Under the pieces are notes generated by a model. That model saw only the letters and a program-made list of their open reading frames with translations, did no database searches and was not told the origin of the DNA. The translations under genes and the position numbers were made by a program. From the NCBI GenBank assembly GCA_900543525.1, contig UQRS01000004.1:1-42840 (forward strand): a stretch of DNA of 42,840 nt. The letters run 5' to 3'. Positions 7,508 to 14,653 of the stretch are shown here, in pieces. How positions within the stretch are numbered: position 1 is the stretch's first letter; every line of letters begins with the position of its first letter. The stretch comes from an uncultured Oscillospiraceae bacterium (GTDB taxonomy: Bacteria; Bacillota; Clostridia; Oscillospirales; Acutalibacteraceae).

Positions 7508-8671
7508 TTACATAGCGGTGTAAGCGCCGTTTTCGATTTTCATACCCTTCGGCTCCTTGGTCGGCTCGCCGGCGGCATCCCAGGTCATGGTACCGGTAAC
7601 ACCGACAACCTGAATCTGCGTCATGGCCGGAACCAGCAGGTCGCAGAGGTCGGAAGCGCTGATCGAAGCGTCGGTAACGCCAGCCTTCTCCAGCGCGGCC
7701 TTGATGGCGTAAATCGCATCATAGGCGTCAGCCGCAAACTGATTGGGAGTCTCGTCATTATTGGCAGCCTTGTAGGCCGAAACAAAAGCAGAGGTCTTGG
7801 CATCCTGCGCGTCGGCCACGAACGGGGTCAGAAGCATGACGCCGTCCGCCAGAGCAACCTCATCTCCCAGCTGTGCGATCAGGCCGTCCAGACCGTCGCA
7901 GCCGAACCACTTGACATCCAGGCCGTTCTTGTTGGCCTGAGACAGGATCATGGCCGCCTCGGAATAATAGATCGGCAGGAAAACCAGCTCGGCGCCCGAA
8001 GCCTGAATCTTCTGCAGCTGAACCGAGAAATCGGTCTTGCTGTCGCTGGTGAAAGCCTCAGTCGCGACGATCTCGAGGTTGCGGTTGGCAGCCTCGGCCA
8101 CGAACTTATCCTTGATGCCCGAAGAATACACATCCGAGCTGTCATAGATAATCGCAATCTTGCTGGCGATATTATTCTCCGCAATATACTGCGCCGAAAC
8201 GGTGCCCTGGTTGGGGTCGTTGAAGCAGATGCGGAAAGCGTTGTCATACTGGGTGCAGGCTACCGAAGAACCGGACGGGGTCAGCTGGAACATGTTGTCC
8301 TCGTGGGTTTTCTCCGCCACGGCGACACAGGGGTTGCTGGTCACAGTGCCCATCAGAAGCTTCATGCCCTTATCCTTCAGGGTGTTGTAGGCGTTGACCG
8401 CCTTATCGGTGGTGTGCTCGTCGTCCTGGAAGTTGAGGGACAGCTGCATGCCGTTCACACCGCCGGCCTTGTTAATCTCATCCACAGCAAGCTGTGCGCC
8501 CTTCATAACGCCCTGCCCATAGGATGCGGCGCTGCCGGTCAGAGGTCCGATACCGCCGATCACCAATACGTTTTCGCCCGCATCTCCGCTCTTTTCACCG
8601 CAGGCGGCAAAGCTGCCGACCAGCATCAGCGCGGCCAGAACGAGCGCAAGGATTCTCATGCTCTTCTTCAT
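7508..8671 (-). CDS. livK: Branched-chain amino-acid ABC transporter substrate-binding lipoprotein
   Basis: A 387-residue lipoprotein that captures the substrate outside the cell and delivers it to LivHM. The signal peptide MKKSMRILALVLAALMLVG ends in a lipobox with the modified Cys at about residue 24 (FAAC). The mature protein is a periplasmic-binding-protein type I fold (Peripla_BP_6), with GGIGPLTGSAASYGQGVMKGA near the N-terminus and the AIIYDSSDVYSSGIKD hinge region. I chose the ATG at 8671, 8 nt after GGAGG. An ATG at 8677 is too close to that site, and the reading frame further upstream lacks protein-like sequence. It is the first gene of the liv locus and has its own strong promoter. 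Confidence 0.92.
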   Translation of the reverse strand: MKKSMRILALVLAALMLVGSFAACGEKSGDAGENVLVIGGIGPLTGSAASYGQGVMKGAQLAVDEINKAGGVNGMQLSLNFQDDEHTTDKAVNAYNTLKDKGMKLLMGTVTSNPCVAVAEKTHEDNMFQLTPSGSSVACTQYDNAFRICFNDPNQGTVSAQYIAENNIASKIAIIYDSSDVYSSGIKDKFVAEAANRNLEIVATEAFTSDSKTDFSVQLQKIQASGAELVFLPIYYSEAAMILSQANKNGLDVKWFGCDGLDGLIAQLGDEVALADGVMLLTPFVADAQDAKTSAFVSAYKAANNDETPNQFAADAYDAIYAIKAALEKAGVTDASISASDLCDLLVPAMTQIQVVGVTGTMTWDAAGEPTKEPKGMKIENGAYTAM

Positions 8672-8962
8672 ATACATTTCCTCCCAAATCAAATTTGTTA
8701 TTTCATCGTCGGCGAAAGAACGCCCTTCTCCCATCCCGAACTGCAAATACCCGTCACAGGCGGAGTTTTTTCTGCGGGTATCCAAAGCTTTCCCGCAAGA
8801 GGCTTTTCTTATAACCGCCCGAACGCATTTCACCCCAACAAAGCCTTTCGGCAGCTGCCGGCAGTGAATTTTCGGACGACCTTCGACCTTGATCCGGCGA
8901 TGATACCCCCGGCCGCCGGAGAAATCCTCCTCCCCGCCGCCGATGGTATAAAAATAACATTA
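8672..8962 (-). promoter_or_regulatory. Long structured 5' leader of the binding-protein mRNA
   Basis: About 290 nt separate the predicted transcription start from the ATG at 8671. The leader contains several inverted repeats, for example ATACC pairing with GGTAT across a GC-rich arm near 8900-8945, and GCCGGCAGCTGCCG-like pairing near 8860. No T-box consensus (AGGGTGG...ACCGCG) or other riboswitch signature was recognised. A regulatory RNA is possible but unproven. Confidence 0.4.
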
Positions 8963-8968
8963 ATTCAT

Positions 8969-8996
8969 ATTATAAACATTTTCGCCCGGCTGTCAA
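8969..8996 (-). promoter_or_regulatory. Strong sigma-A promoter for the liv binding-protein gene
   Basis: Consensus TTGACA and TATAAT on the minus strand, spaced by 16 nt, in an AT-rich island between the exporter terminator and the leader. This is one of the clearest promoters in the window. Confidence 0.85.
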
Positions 8997-9054
8997 CCAA
9001 ACAAACAGCACAAAAATACAAACGGTGCACCCGCTACATTTTGTGCGGGGAGGC

Positions 9055-9094
9055 AAAAAAGCACCGGCGCCGCCCCTTTCGAAGCGACACCGGT
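9055..9094 (-). terminator. Terminator of the WYL-DUF1854-ABC operon
   Basis: On the minus strand an 11-bp stem (ACCGGTGTCGC with GCGGCGCCGGT, including G-U pairs) is followed by six T. It begins 8 nt past the exporter stop. Confidence 0.88.
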
Positions 9095-9101
9095 ATGTAC
9101 A

Positions 9102-11291
9102 TTATTCCTCCGCGCCGGGGGTGCGGTGCATTTTCAGCTGCGCCGTCACAAGGCCGTAATAAATCCCCTTTTGCCGCAGCAGCTCGTTATGCGTGCCGGC
9201 CTCGGCAATTTTCTGCTTATCAATGACAAAAATCCGATCGGCGCCGCGCAGGGTCGACAGCCGGTGAGCGATGGCGAAGGTTGTCCGCCCCTCGGTCAGC
9301 CGCTCGAGCGCCGTCTGAATCAAAAACTCGCTTTCGGTATCCAGGTTGGAGGTCGCCTCATCCAGAATCAGAATCTTCGGGTCGGTGAGGATGGCGCGCG
9401 CAATGGCGATGCGCTGCCTCTCTCCGCCCGAGAGGTTGTACCCATGTTCCCCGACATAGGTATCGTACCCATCGGGCATCCGACAGATAAAGTCGTGGGC
9501 GTTGGCCAGCTTGGCCGCCTTTATAACCTCCTCATACCCGGCGTCGGGCTTGGCATAGCGTATGTTGTTGAACACCGTGCCCGAAAACAGAAAAGTCTCC
9601 TGCAGGACGACGCCGATCTGGTCGTGGAGAGACTGAATCGTGATCTCCCGCAGATCGTGGCCGTCGATCAGGATACGGCCGCCGTCCGGGTCGTAGAGCC
9701 GCATAATCAGGTTGATCATGGTCGACTTCCCCGCGCCGGAGGAGCCGACGAGGCCGATCATCTCCCCCTTTTTGACCGAGAAGCTGACGCCCGACAGCAC
9801 CGGCTCATAGGAGCGGTAGCCGAAGGTTACATTCTGAAACTCCACATTCCCCGAAAAATCAACCGCCCTGGCCTGCGGCAGATCGACAATATCCGGCTCC
9901 TCATCCAGAACATCGTGAATCCGGTCAATCGCCGTAGTCATGCGGATAATCCGCCGCGGCAGCTGCGCCAGCCAGCCGAGCGGACCGTAGAGCATGGCGG
10001 CGTAGTTGATAAACTGGGTCAGCTCGCCGACCGTCATACCGCCGAGCAGAACGCTCTTTCCTCCGAAATAGGTGATGACGTAAGCGCCCATCCCCATAAT
10101 CATGCTCAAAATCGGATAAAAAATCGCCCAGAAAACCTCATTCCGCTTTTGCACCTCGGCCAGCTCGGCCGCCGATCGGTCGAACCGGGCGGCCTCCGCC
10201 TTCTCCTTGCCGAAGGATTTTACGACCCGGATGCCCGAAACGACATCCTGCAGCGCGCTGTTGAGCTGGTCGCTCTTACGCCGCTGGGCGCGGAACATCC
10301 GGTGAATCTTCCGCCGCCAGATCCGGTTGGCCACCAGCACAATCGGGACAAATATGACCGAGGCGACCGCCAGCTTCCAGTTGAGCGCCAGCAGAAAAAC
10401 CAACGTGCCGACCATGGTGAAAAGCTGGGACAGCATGCCGCCGAAAACATCCTCCAGAAAACGGCGGATCTCCCCCACATCTCCCACAATGCGGTTCATG
10501 AGGTCACCCGGCTTCCGGCTGTTTAAAAAGGTCAGAGAAAGCTTCTGCAGCTTTCCATACATCTGCGCCCGCAGATCCATGCTGATCCGTGCGCCGAGGG
10601 AGGTGCACCACCAGTTTTTGGTTATATCAATGCCGATCGTGACCAGCACAATCGCCAGCATGGTCAGCACAAAGGCCGCGACGTCGGCGCCGGTGCCGCT
10701 GTGGGTTCGCAGCGTACCGTCGATGAAGCGCTTCTGCACCTCCGGCCCGAGAAGGGTCACGACCGACCCGACAATCATAAACAAGGAAATCAGAAACAGC
10801 CGCAGGGCATAGGGCTTTCCGATAAACCAGATCTTGCGGAAGATGTCCCCCTTGCTGCTGCAATTGGGGCAGGTTTTGGTTCCGGGCAGCGGCTTTCCGC
10901 AGGTCGGGCAGATCTTCTCACTCTCCCGGCTGACGACCGGCTCCTCCCCGGCGCGCACGGCCTCCACCCCGCGGGCGATATAGGAAAACCGGGCCATGTG
11001 CCGCATCGAAAACCGGACGAGGAGGCGCTCCTCCCCGCCGATTACCGCGGTCAGCAGCCCTCCCCCCACCTGCGGCAGGCAGGAGAGCTTTTCCACCTCC
11101 GACATCGAAAAGGCGGCTTGCAGCCGGCCGTCCTTCAGAACAGCCAGCCGTTTGTCGGTCGCGGCGAAATACCCGCCGGAGCGCACCCCCTCGGGCGACA
11201 GGTCAAAGGGGGAGCAATATTGAATTTTCTCCCCCGGAGAGAGGGCGAGCGCCTCCTCTTCCTTTGGGGGCAGCTTTACATTTAAATTCAT
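9102..11291 (-). CDS. ABC exporter (fused permease-ATPase) with N-terminal PH-like domain and zinc ribbon
   Basis: A 729-residue half-transporter. Residues 1-120 form a beta-rich region resembling a bacterial PH-like domain. A zinc ribbon follows (CPTCG near 128, CPNC near 141). The type I exporter membrane domain spans about 160-460, and the nucleotide-binding domain about 480-720 with Walker A GSSGAGKST, signature LSGGERQRIAIARAI, Walker B ILILDEATSNLD and the H-loop AHRLST. A typical exporter of this type has about 580-600 residues, so the first 150 are extra. The ATG at 11291 follows AAGGAT by 7 nt; a TTG at 11321 is less likely. It lies 47 nt downstream of a DUF1854 gene, a known pairing. 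Substrate unknown; it probably works as a homodimer or with a partner encoded elsewhere. Confidence 0.88.
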   Translation of the reverse strand: MNLNVKLPPKEEEALALSPGEKIQYCSPFDLSPEGVRSGGYFAATDKRLAVLKDGRLQAAFSMSEVEKLSCLPQVGGGLLTAVIGGEERLLVRFSMRHMARFSYIARGVEAVRAGEEPVVSRESEKICPTCGKPLPGTKTCPNCSSKGDIFRKIWFIGKPYALRLFLISLFMIVGSVVTLLGPEVQKRFIDGTLRTHSGTGADVAAFVLTMLAIVLVTIGIDITKNWWCTSLGARISMDLRAQMYGKLQKLSLTFLNSRKPGDLMNRIVGDVGEIRRFLEDVFGGMLSQLFTMVGTLVFLLALNWKLAVASVIFVPIVLVANRIWRRKIHRMFRAQRRKSDQLNSALQDVVSGIRVVKSFGKEKAEAARFDRSAAELAEVQKRNEVFWAIFYPILSMIMGMGAYVITYFGGKSVLLGGMTVGELTQFINYAAMLYGPLGWLAQLPRRIIRMTTAIDRIHDVLDEEPDIVDLPQARAVDFSGNVEFQNVTFGYRSYEPVLSGVSFSVKKGEMIGLVGSSGAGKSTMINLIMRLYDPDGGRILIDGHDLREITIQSLHDQIGVVLQETFLFSGTVFNNIRYAKPDAGYEEVIKAAKLANAHDFICRMPDGYDTYVGEHGYNLSGGERQRIAIARAILTDPKILILDEATSNLDTESEFLIQTALERLTEGRTTFAIAHRLSTLRGADRIFVIDKQKIAEAGTHNELLRQKGIYYGLVTAQLKMHRTPGAEE

Positions 11292-11338
11292 GGCGAATAT
11301 CCTTAAAATCCCGCCCGGCAAAAGCGGACGGCTATGCT

Positions 11339-11935
11339 TTAAATAAACAGGTCGAGTTTTTTCAGCTCACCGGCAGTCAACCGGGTCATATCGGGGATCT
11401 CAAACCGGTTGCCGTCAAGGTCGGAGATCAGAAGCCGCGCCTCTCCCAAACGGACGACCGAGCCGCCGCCGTTGCGGATGGTGAACTTGCAGTGTCCCTT
11501 ATCGGTCTCGACATCGAAATAGGCAAAGCCGTACCGATCCTTGATATCGTGGATTTTTGTAATCACCGGCGTAAAATAGCGCAGGTTCATCTGCTCGCGC
11601 AGCATGCCGGCCGTCTCCTCCGGAAGATCGCTCAGATTTTGAATCATCCCGATCTCCTTCGCTTTTTCGTCCGCCTGCCGGATGGAGATGTACCGCTCCG
11701 GGTCGGTGAAGGGAAAGGCGCGGTAGACGCCCACCCGGTCGTAGCTCTCCCCCATAAACCGGAGCGAGACAAAGCCGCCCGGCGTGCGGGCGAACTCCGC
11801 GTTGTCGCGGGTGATAAAACGCAGTCTCTGCATCTCCTCCGTTTCGGCTGCGAGCTGCTCCATGTCGATTTCCCGTTCGGGCGGGCGACCCATCGGCGGG
11901 CCGCCCGGTCCGCCATGCGGTGGTCTCGGCGGCAT
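11339..11935 (-). CDS. DUF1854 domain protein associated with the ABC exporter
   Basis: A 198-residue soluble protein. The first about 25 residues are Pro/Gly-rich (MPPRPPHGGPGG...), followed by an acidic helical stretch and then the DUF1854 core (about 65-195) with YISIRQADEKAKEIGMI, KIHDIKDRYGFAYFDVETDKG and DLDGNRFEIPD. DUF1854 proteins occur next to ABC transporters; in some proteobacteria the pair is annotated as linked to cyanophycin metabolism. No cyanophycin genes are seen here, so that link should not be assumed. GGAGG lies 7 nt before the ATG. It sits between the WYL regulator and the exporter in one operon. A role as an accessory subunit or cytoplasmic adaptor of the transporter is inferred from the pairing. 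Confidence 0.82.
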   Translation of the reverse strand: MPPRPPHGGPGGPPMGRPPEREIDMEQLAAETEEMQRLRFITRDNAEFARTPGGFVSLRFMGESYDRVGVYRAFPFTDPERYISIRQADEKAKEIGMIQNLSDLPEETAGMLREQMNLRYFTPVITKIHDIKDRYGFAYFDVETDKGHCKFTIRNGGGSVVRLGEARLLISDLDGNRFEIPDMTRLTAGELKKLDLFI

Positions 11936-11980
11936 ATTGATTCCTCCCTGTTCAAAATACGTTTATCGAAGCGTTTTTCG

Positions 11981-13015
11981 TTATTTTTCCGTCTGTCCTG
12001 CATCCCCCTCCGGAATGCAGGCGGCAAGCCCCTCCCGCAGCATGGCGGCGTATGCTTCCGCCACCTTTGGCGGGGAAAGTATCTTCACGCCGCCCGCAAG
12101 CCCGAATACCCAGGCGAAAAACTGCGGGCTGATCTGCACCTCAGCCGTCAGGGTAAAGCCGTCCTCCCCCTCCGGCGTCAGGAAGGCATCCTTCCCAAAG
12201 CGGTCGGCCGCGACGCCGGCCAGCCGCGCGTCAAAATAGAGACGCACACGCTCCGGTTCTCCGCCGAACATCCCGAACCGCTGGTTGGTAAACCTCGCCG
12301 GGGAAAGCGCGGCATAAACCTCGCTCCCCTCTCTCGCGGCCGGGAGGATGCGGATTTTCTCCATCTTATCCACGCGATAGTTTTTAAGCGCCCCGCCGGC
12401 GGCGTCATACCCCAGCAGATAATAATTCTCGTTCTCCCGACAGAGGGCAAAGGGGCTGACGGTATAGCGGCAGCCATCCCGGCGATACCGTTTTTGAAAC
12501 CGCTCCGTCCCCGAAAAATCCACCGCCAGGTCGAAGTATAAAAAGTCGATCTGCCGCCCCGCGTGGATGGCGGCATGCAGCGCGTCGATGTTGTAATAGA
12601 CCTGCTCGTTCATAGTGCGCACCCGGCCGGAGACGTAAACCTGCCTCGACAGCTGGGAGGCGTCATACACGCTGGCCAGCGACTCCAGCTTGGCGATCAG
12701 CGTATCCGCCTTTTTCTCGGTAATAAAGCGGGAGGACTGCACCGCGTCGACCAGGAGCTTTAGCTCGGGCAGCTCGAAGGTGCGGGAGGCCAGAAAAAAT
12801 CCGCCCTCCGGCCCGTGGACACAGAGGATGTCGGCGCCGTACCGGCGCAGCTCCTCGATATCGTCATAGATACTCTTGCGTTCGGCCGTAATCCCTCGCT
12901 CCTCCAGCAGCTCGATCAGCCGGGCGGATGAAAGCGGGTGCTCGGCGTCCGACCGGGTACGGAGGATATCCAGCAGATACAATATTTTCAGCTTTTGGTT
13001 TTCTCGTTTCGGCAC
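11981..13015 (-). CDS. WYL-domain transcriptional regulator (DeoR-like winged helix)
   Basis: A 344-residue one-component regulator. An N-terminal winged helix-turn-helix (about 1-70, with ERKSIYDDIEELRRYGADI, typical of HTH_11) is followed by a WYL ligand-binding domain (about 120-240, with the YTVSPFALCRENENYYLLGYD strand) and a C-terminal WCX extension. The GTG start at 13015 is 8 nt from GGGAGGAG and about 30 nt from the predicted transcription start, which favours it over an in-frame GTG at 13045. It is the first gene of the operon with DUF1854 and the exporter, so it probably controls that operon and itself. Its ligand is unknown; WYL domains in other proteins bind nucleic acids or small effectors. 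Confidence 0.9.
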   Translation of the reverse strand: MPKRENQKLKILYLLDILRTRSDAEHPLSSARLIELLEERGITAERKSIYDDIEELRRYGADILCVHGPEGGFFLASRTFELPELKLLVDAVQSSRFITEKKADTLIAKLESLASVYDASQLSRQVYVSGRVRTMNEQVYYNIDALHAAIHAGRQIDFLYFDLAVDFSGTERFQKRYRRDGCRYTVSPFALCRENENYYLLGYDAAGGALKNYRVDKMEKIRILPAAREGSEVYAALSPARFTNQRFGMFGGEPERVRLYFDARLAGVAADRFGKDAFLTPEGEDGFTLTAEVQISPQFFAWVFGLAGGVKILSPPKVAEAYAAMLREGLAACIPEGDAGQTEK

Positions 13016-13053
13016 AGGCGATTCTCCTCCCGCGCAAGGCTCCACACCCTGCT

Positions 13054-13082
13054 ATTATAGCAAAGCGGCGGCAAATACGCAA
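13054..13082 (-). promoter_or_regulatory. Promoter of the WYL-DUF1854-ABC operon
   Basis: On the minus strand TTGCGT and TATAAT are spaced by 17 nt, with an extended -10 (TGCTATAAT). It lies between the LysR stop and the WYL start. Confidence 0.75.
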
Positions 13083-13103
13083 GGCATCCGGATAGAGGAA
13101 ACT

Positions 13104-13979
13104 TTACTCTGCCGCAGCCTCGGCCCGGCAGGCCTCCAGCAGAAAATCCCGGAATTTTTCCGCGGCGAGCGGGCAGCGCCCGCCCTTCCAGTAGAGCCGG
13201 GTCGCGCGCCGGAGGTGCATTTCTTCAATCGGCAGGAGGGTAACCGACCCGTCGAACTGATCCCTCCAGGAAAAGGACGGCACCAGCGCAATCCCCAGAT
13301 TCATGCCCACATACTTCCGCAAATAAAAGGGATCGTCGCTCTCGATCACAATGTTCGGGGCAAAGCCGGCCGTGCGGCAGCCGGCCTCGGTCAGATTGTA
13401 GAGGCCGCTCCCCTTCGGCATGGTGATAAAGCGCTCGTCCTTCAGCTCCTGCATCCGCACGCTCTTTTTCGCCGCCAGAGGATGCCCGGCCGAAACCGCC
13501 AGCAAAATCTCCTCCGTAATCAAAGGAAGGCTCTCAAACCCGCGGTACTGCTCGGATTCCTCCGCCACGATCAGGTCGAACTCCGAAAGTCCGCCGCCCC
13601 CGGCGGCATGCATCATGGAAAAATTCACCCTCGGATACCGCCGGCCGAACTCCACCATGCAGTCGGTCACAAGCCGGCGGTTGGTCCGCACAAGCAGGCG
13701 GAGCTCCCCCTCCGGGGTCTCTCCGACCTCCCGCAGGCAGCCGCAGGCTGCGTCTATCTGCGACAAGGCAGCGCTGACAACCTCATAAAACGACCGCCCC
13801 TTCTCATTGAGAAAGACACGGTTCCCCCGCCGGGTGAAAAGCTGAACCCCCAGCTCCCCCTCCAGCTTTTTGATGGTTTGAGACACTGACGACTGCGGCA
13901 CCATAAAAAAGGCCGCAGTGCGGGAAAAATTCTCCGTCCTTGCGGCATGTACAAAATACCGCAGCTGCAAAAGCTCCAT
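13104..13979 (-). CDS. LysR-family transcriptional regulator
   Basis: A 291-residue LTTR. The N-terminal winged helix (1-60) reads MELLQLRYFVHAARTENFSR...SQTIKKLEGELGVQLFTR, matching the family pattern. Residues 90-290 form the periplasmic-binding-like effector domain. The ATG at 13979 gives the standard MELLQLRYF start; GGTGAT lies 5 nt upstream. A LysR regulator usually controls a divergent gene, but the next stretch upstream holds only the hairpin repeats and then the dockerin-SGNH gene 675 bp away. Its target may be one of these, the repeat transcript, or a distant locus. No effector can be named. Confidence 0.92.
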   Translation of the reverse strand: MELLQLRYFVHAARTENFSRTAAFFMVPQSSVSQTIKKLEGELGVQLFTRRGNRVFLNEKGRSFYEVVSAALSQIDAACGCLREVGETPEGELRLLVRTNRRLVTDCMVEFGRRYPRVNFSMMHAAGGGGLSEFDLIVAEESEQYRGFESLPLITEEILLAVSAGHPLAAKKSVRMQELKDERFITMPKGSGLYNLTEAGCRTAGFAPNIVIESDDPFYLRKYVGMNLGIALVPSFSWRDQFDGSVTLLPIEEMHLRRATRLYWKGGRCPLAAEKFRDFLLEACRAEAAAE

Positions 13980-14014
13980 TCTCCATCACCCGGAATTAAG
14001 GATACCACCTGCCC

Positions 14015-14033
14015 ATTATATATGTCAATATAT
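14015..14033. promoter_or_regulatory. AT-rich dyad upstream of the LysR gene
   Basis: An ATTATATAT...ATATATAG block with partial dyad symmetry around TGTCAA lies 36-54 nt before the LysR start. LysR proteins bind T-N11-A dyads near their own promoter, so this is a candidate autoregulatory site. A TTGACA (14023-14028, minus) overlaps it. Confidence 0.35.
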
Positions 14034-14055
14034 AGTTTTTATACAAAAGGATATG

Positions 14056-14085
14056 TTGTACATGATGAACATTTGATGGTATAAT
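14056..14085 (+). promoter_or_regulatory. Promoter reading into the double-hairpin repeats
   Basis: TTGTAC and TATAAT spaced by 18 nt, with the predicted start near 14092, immediately before the first repeat copy at 14097. No ribosome binding site and start follow within the repeats, suggesting a non-coding transcript. Confidence 0.55.
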
Positions 14086-14096
14086 AAGGGGACAAA

Positions 14097-14218
14097 GGGG
14101 ACGCCTTATAGCCTTATGCAAACAAAAGCATAGTCGAGGCGTCCCCCCGAAAATGGGCTTTTCCAACCCGGATATGGTTGGGGTTTTTGCAAAGGCCCAT
14201 TTTCCCCGGGTTTTGTGG
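14097..14218 (+). repeat. Double-hairpin repeat element, copy 1 (122 bp)
   Basis: The element begins GGGGACGCC and ends TTTTGTGG. It folds into two hairpins. Hairpin I pairs GGGGACGCCT with AGGCGTCCCC and has an inner TATGC/GCATA stem. Hairpin II pairs AAAATGGGC with GCCCATTTT and has an inner CCAACC/GGTTGG stem. Copy 2 follows after 7 bp. The identity of both copies, the promoter in front and the absence of a credible open frame point to a structured RNA or a short non-autonomous repeat. Confidence 0.9.
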
Positions 14219-14225
14219 CGGAGCA

Positions 14226-14348
14226 GGGGACGCCTTATAGCCTTATGCAAACAAAAGCATAGTCGAGGCGTCCCCCCCGAAAATGGGCTTTTCCAACCCG
14301 GATATGGTTGGGGGTTTTGCAAAGGCCCATTTTCCCCGGGTTTTGTGG
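14226..14348 (+). repeat. Double-hairpin repeat element, copy 2 (123 bp)
   Basis: Nearly identical to copy 1. There is one extra C in the C-run after hairpin I and one T-to-G change after GGTTGGGG. Both hairpins are preserved. After this copy come TATTAT, another hairpin (14367-14403) and an undescribed stretch leading to the dockerin-SGNH gene at 14654. Confidence 0.9.
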
Positions 14349-14366
14349 TATTATGGTACAACCTCA

Positions 14367-14403
14367 CGAAACGCTGGCAAAATCAGAGATTTTGACCGTT
14401 TCG
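14367..14403 (+). other. Nested hairpin downstream of the repeats
   Basis: CGAAACG...CGTTTCG encloses CAAAATC-AGA-GATTTTG, giving a two-part stem. It lacks a following T-run. It could close the repeat transcript or belong to the leader of the downstream gene. Between 14404 and 14653 only TATAAT-like boxes (14478-14488) without a good -35 are seen. Confidence 0.5.
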
Positions 14404-14653
14404 GAGAATATCGAATGACTGAATTGCGGCTCTTGCCGTCGGCACGCCGTGCCGTCCCTGCTGCCGCAGAGGCAATTTATAATATAATGTAAAATGGTAT
14501 GGGTTCGGATAAAAAGCCTCCCGCCATCCGGGCGGCGCGGGGCGGCCGGATCTGTACTATACATATAAAACAGCGTTTCTTTTCCATCGGCAAAAGAAGG
14601 GGCAGAGCTCCAAAACAGCCGACTGCAAAACACCTACCCGAAGAAAGGATCGA

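Noticed and set aside
8672..8833. An N-terminal extension of the binding protein of 54 residues
   Set aside because: It would place the signal peptide internally; the ribosome binding site and lipobox fix the start at 8671.
8672..8962. T-box leader for the liv locus
   Set aside because: No AGGGTGG...ACCGCG antiterminator core and no terminator between leader and gene were found.
9126..10526. A 466-codon plus-strand open frame opposite the ABC exporter
   Set aside because: A shadow of the exporter: no ribosome binding site, no recognisable motif, and the minus strand has intact Walker and signature motifs.
13996..14367. A 123-codon minus-strand frame running through the two hairpin repeats
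   Set aside because: Its repeated peptide arises from the duplicated element; the two copies are read partly in different frames because of the indel, and the sequence is explained by the hairpins.
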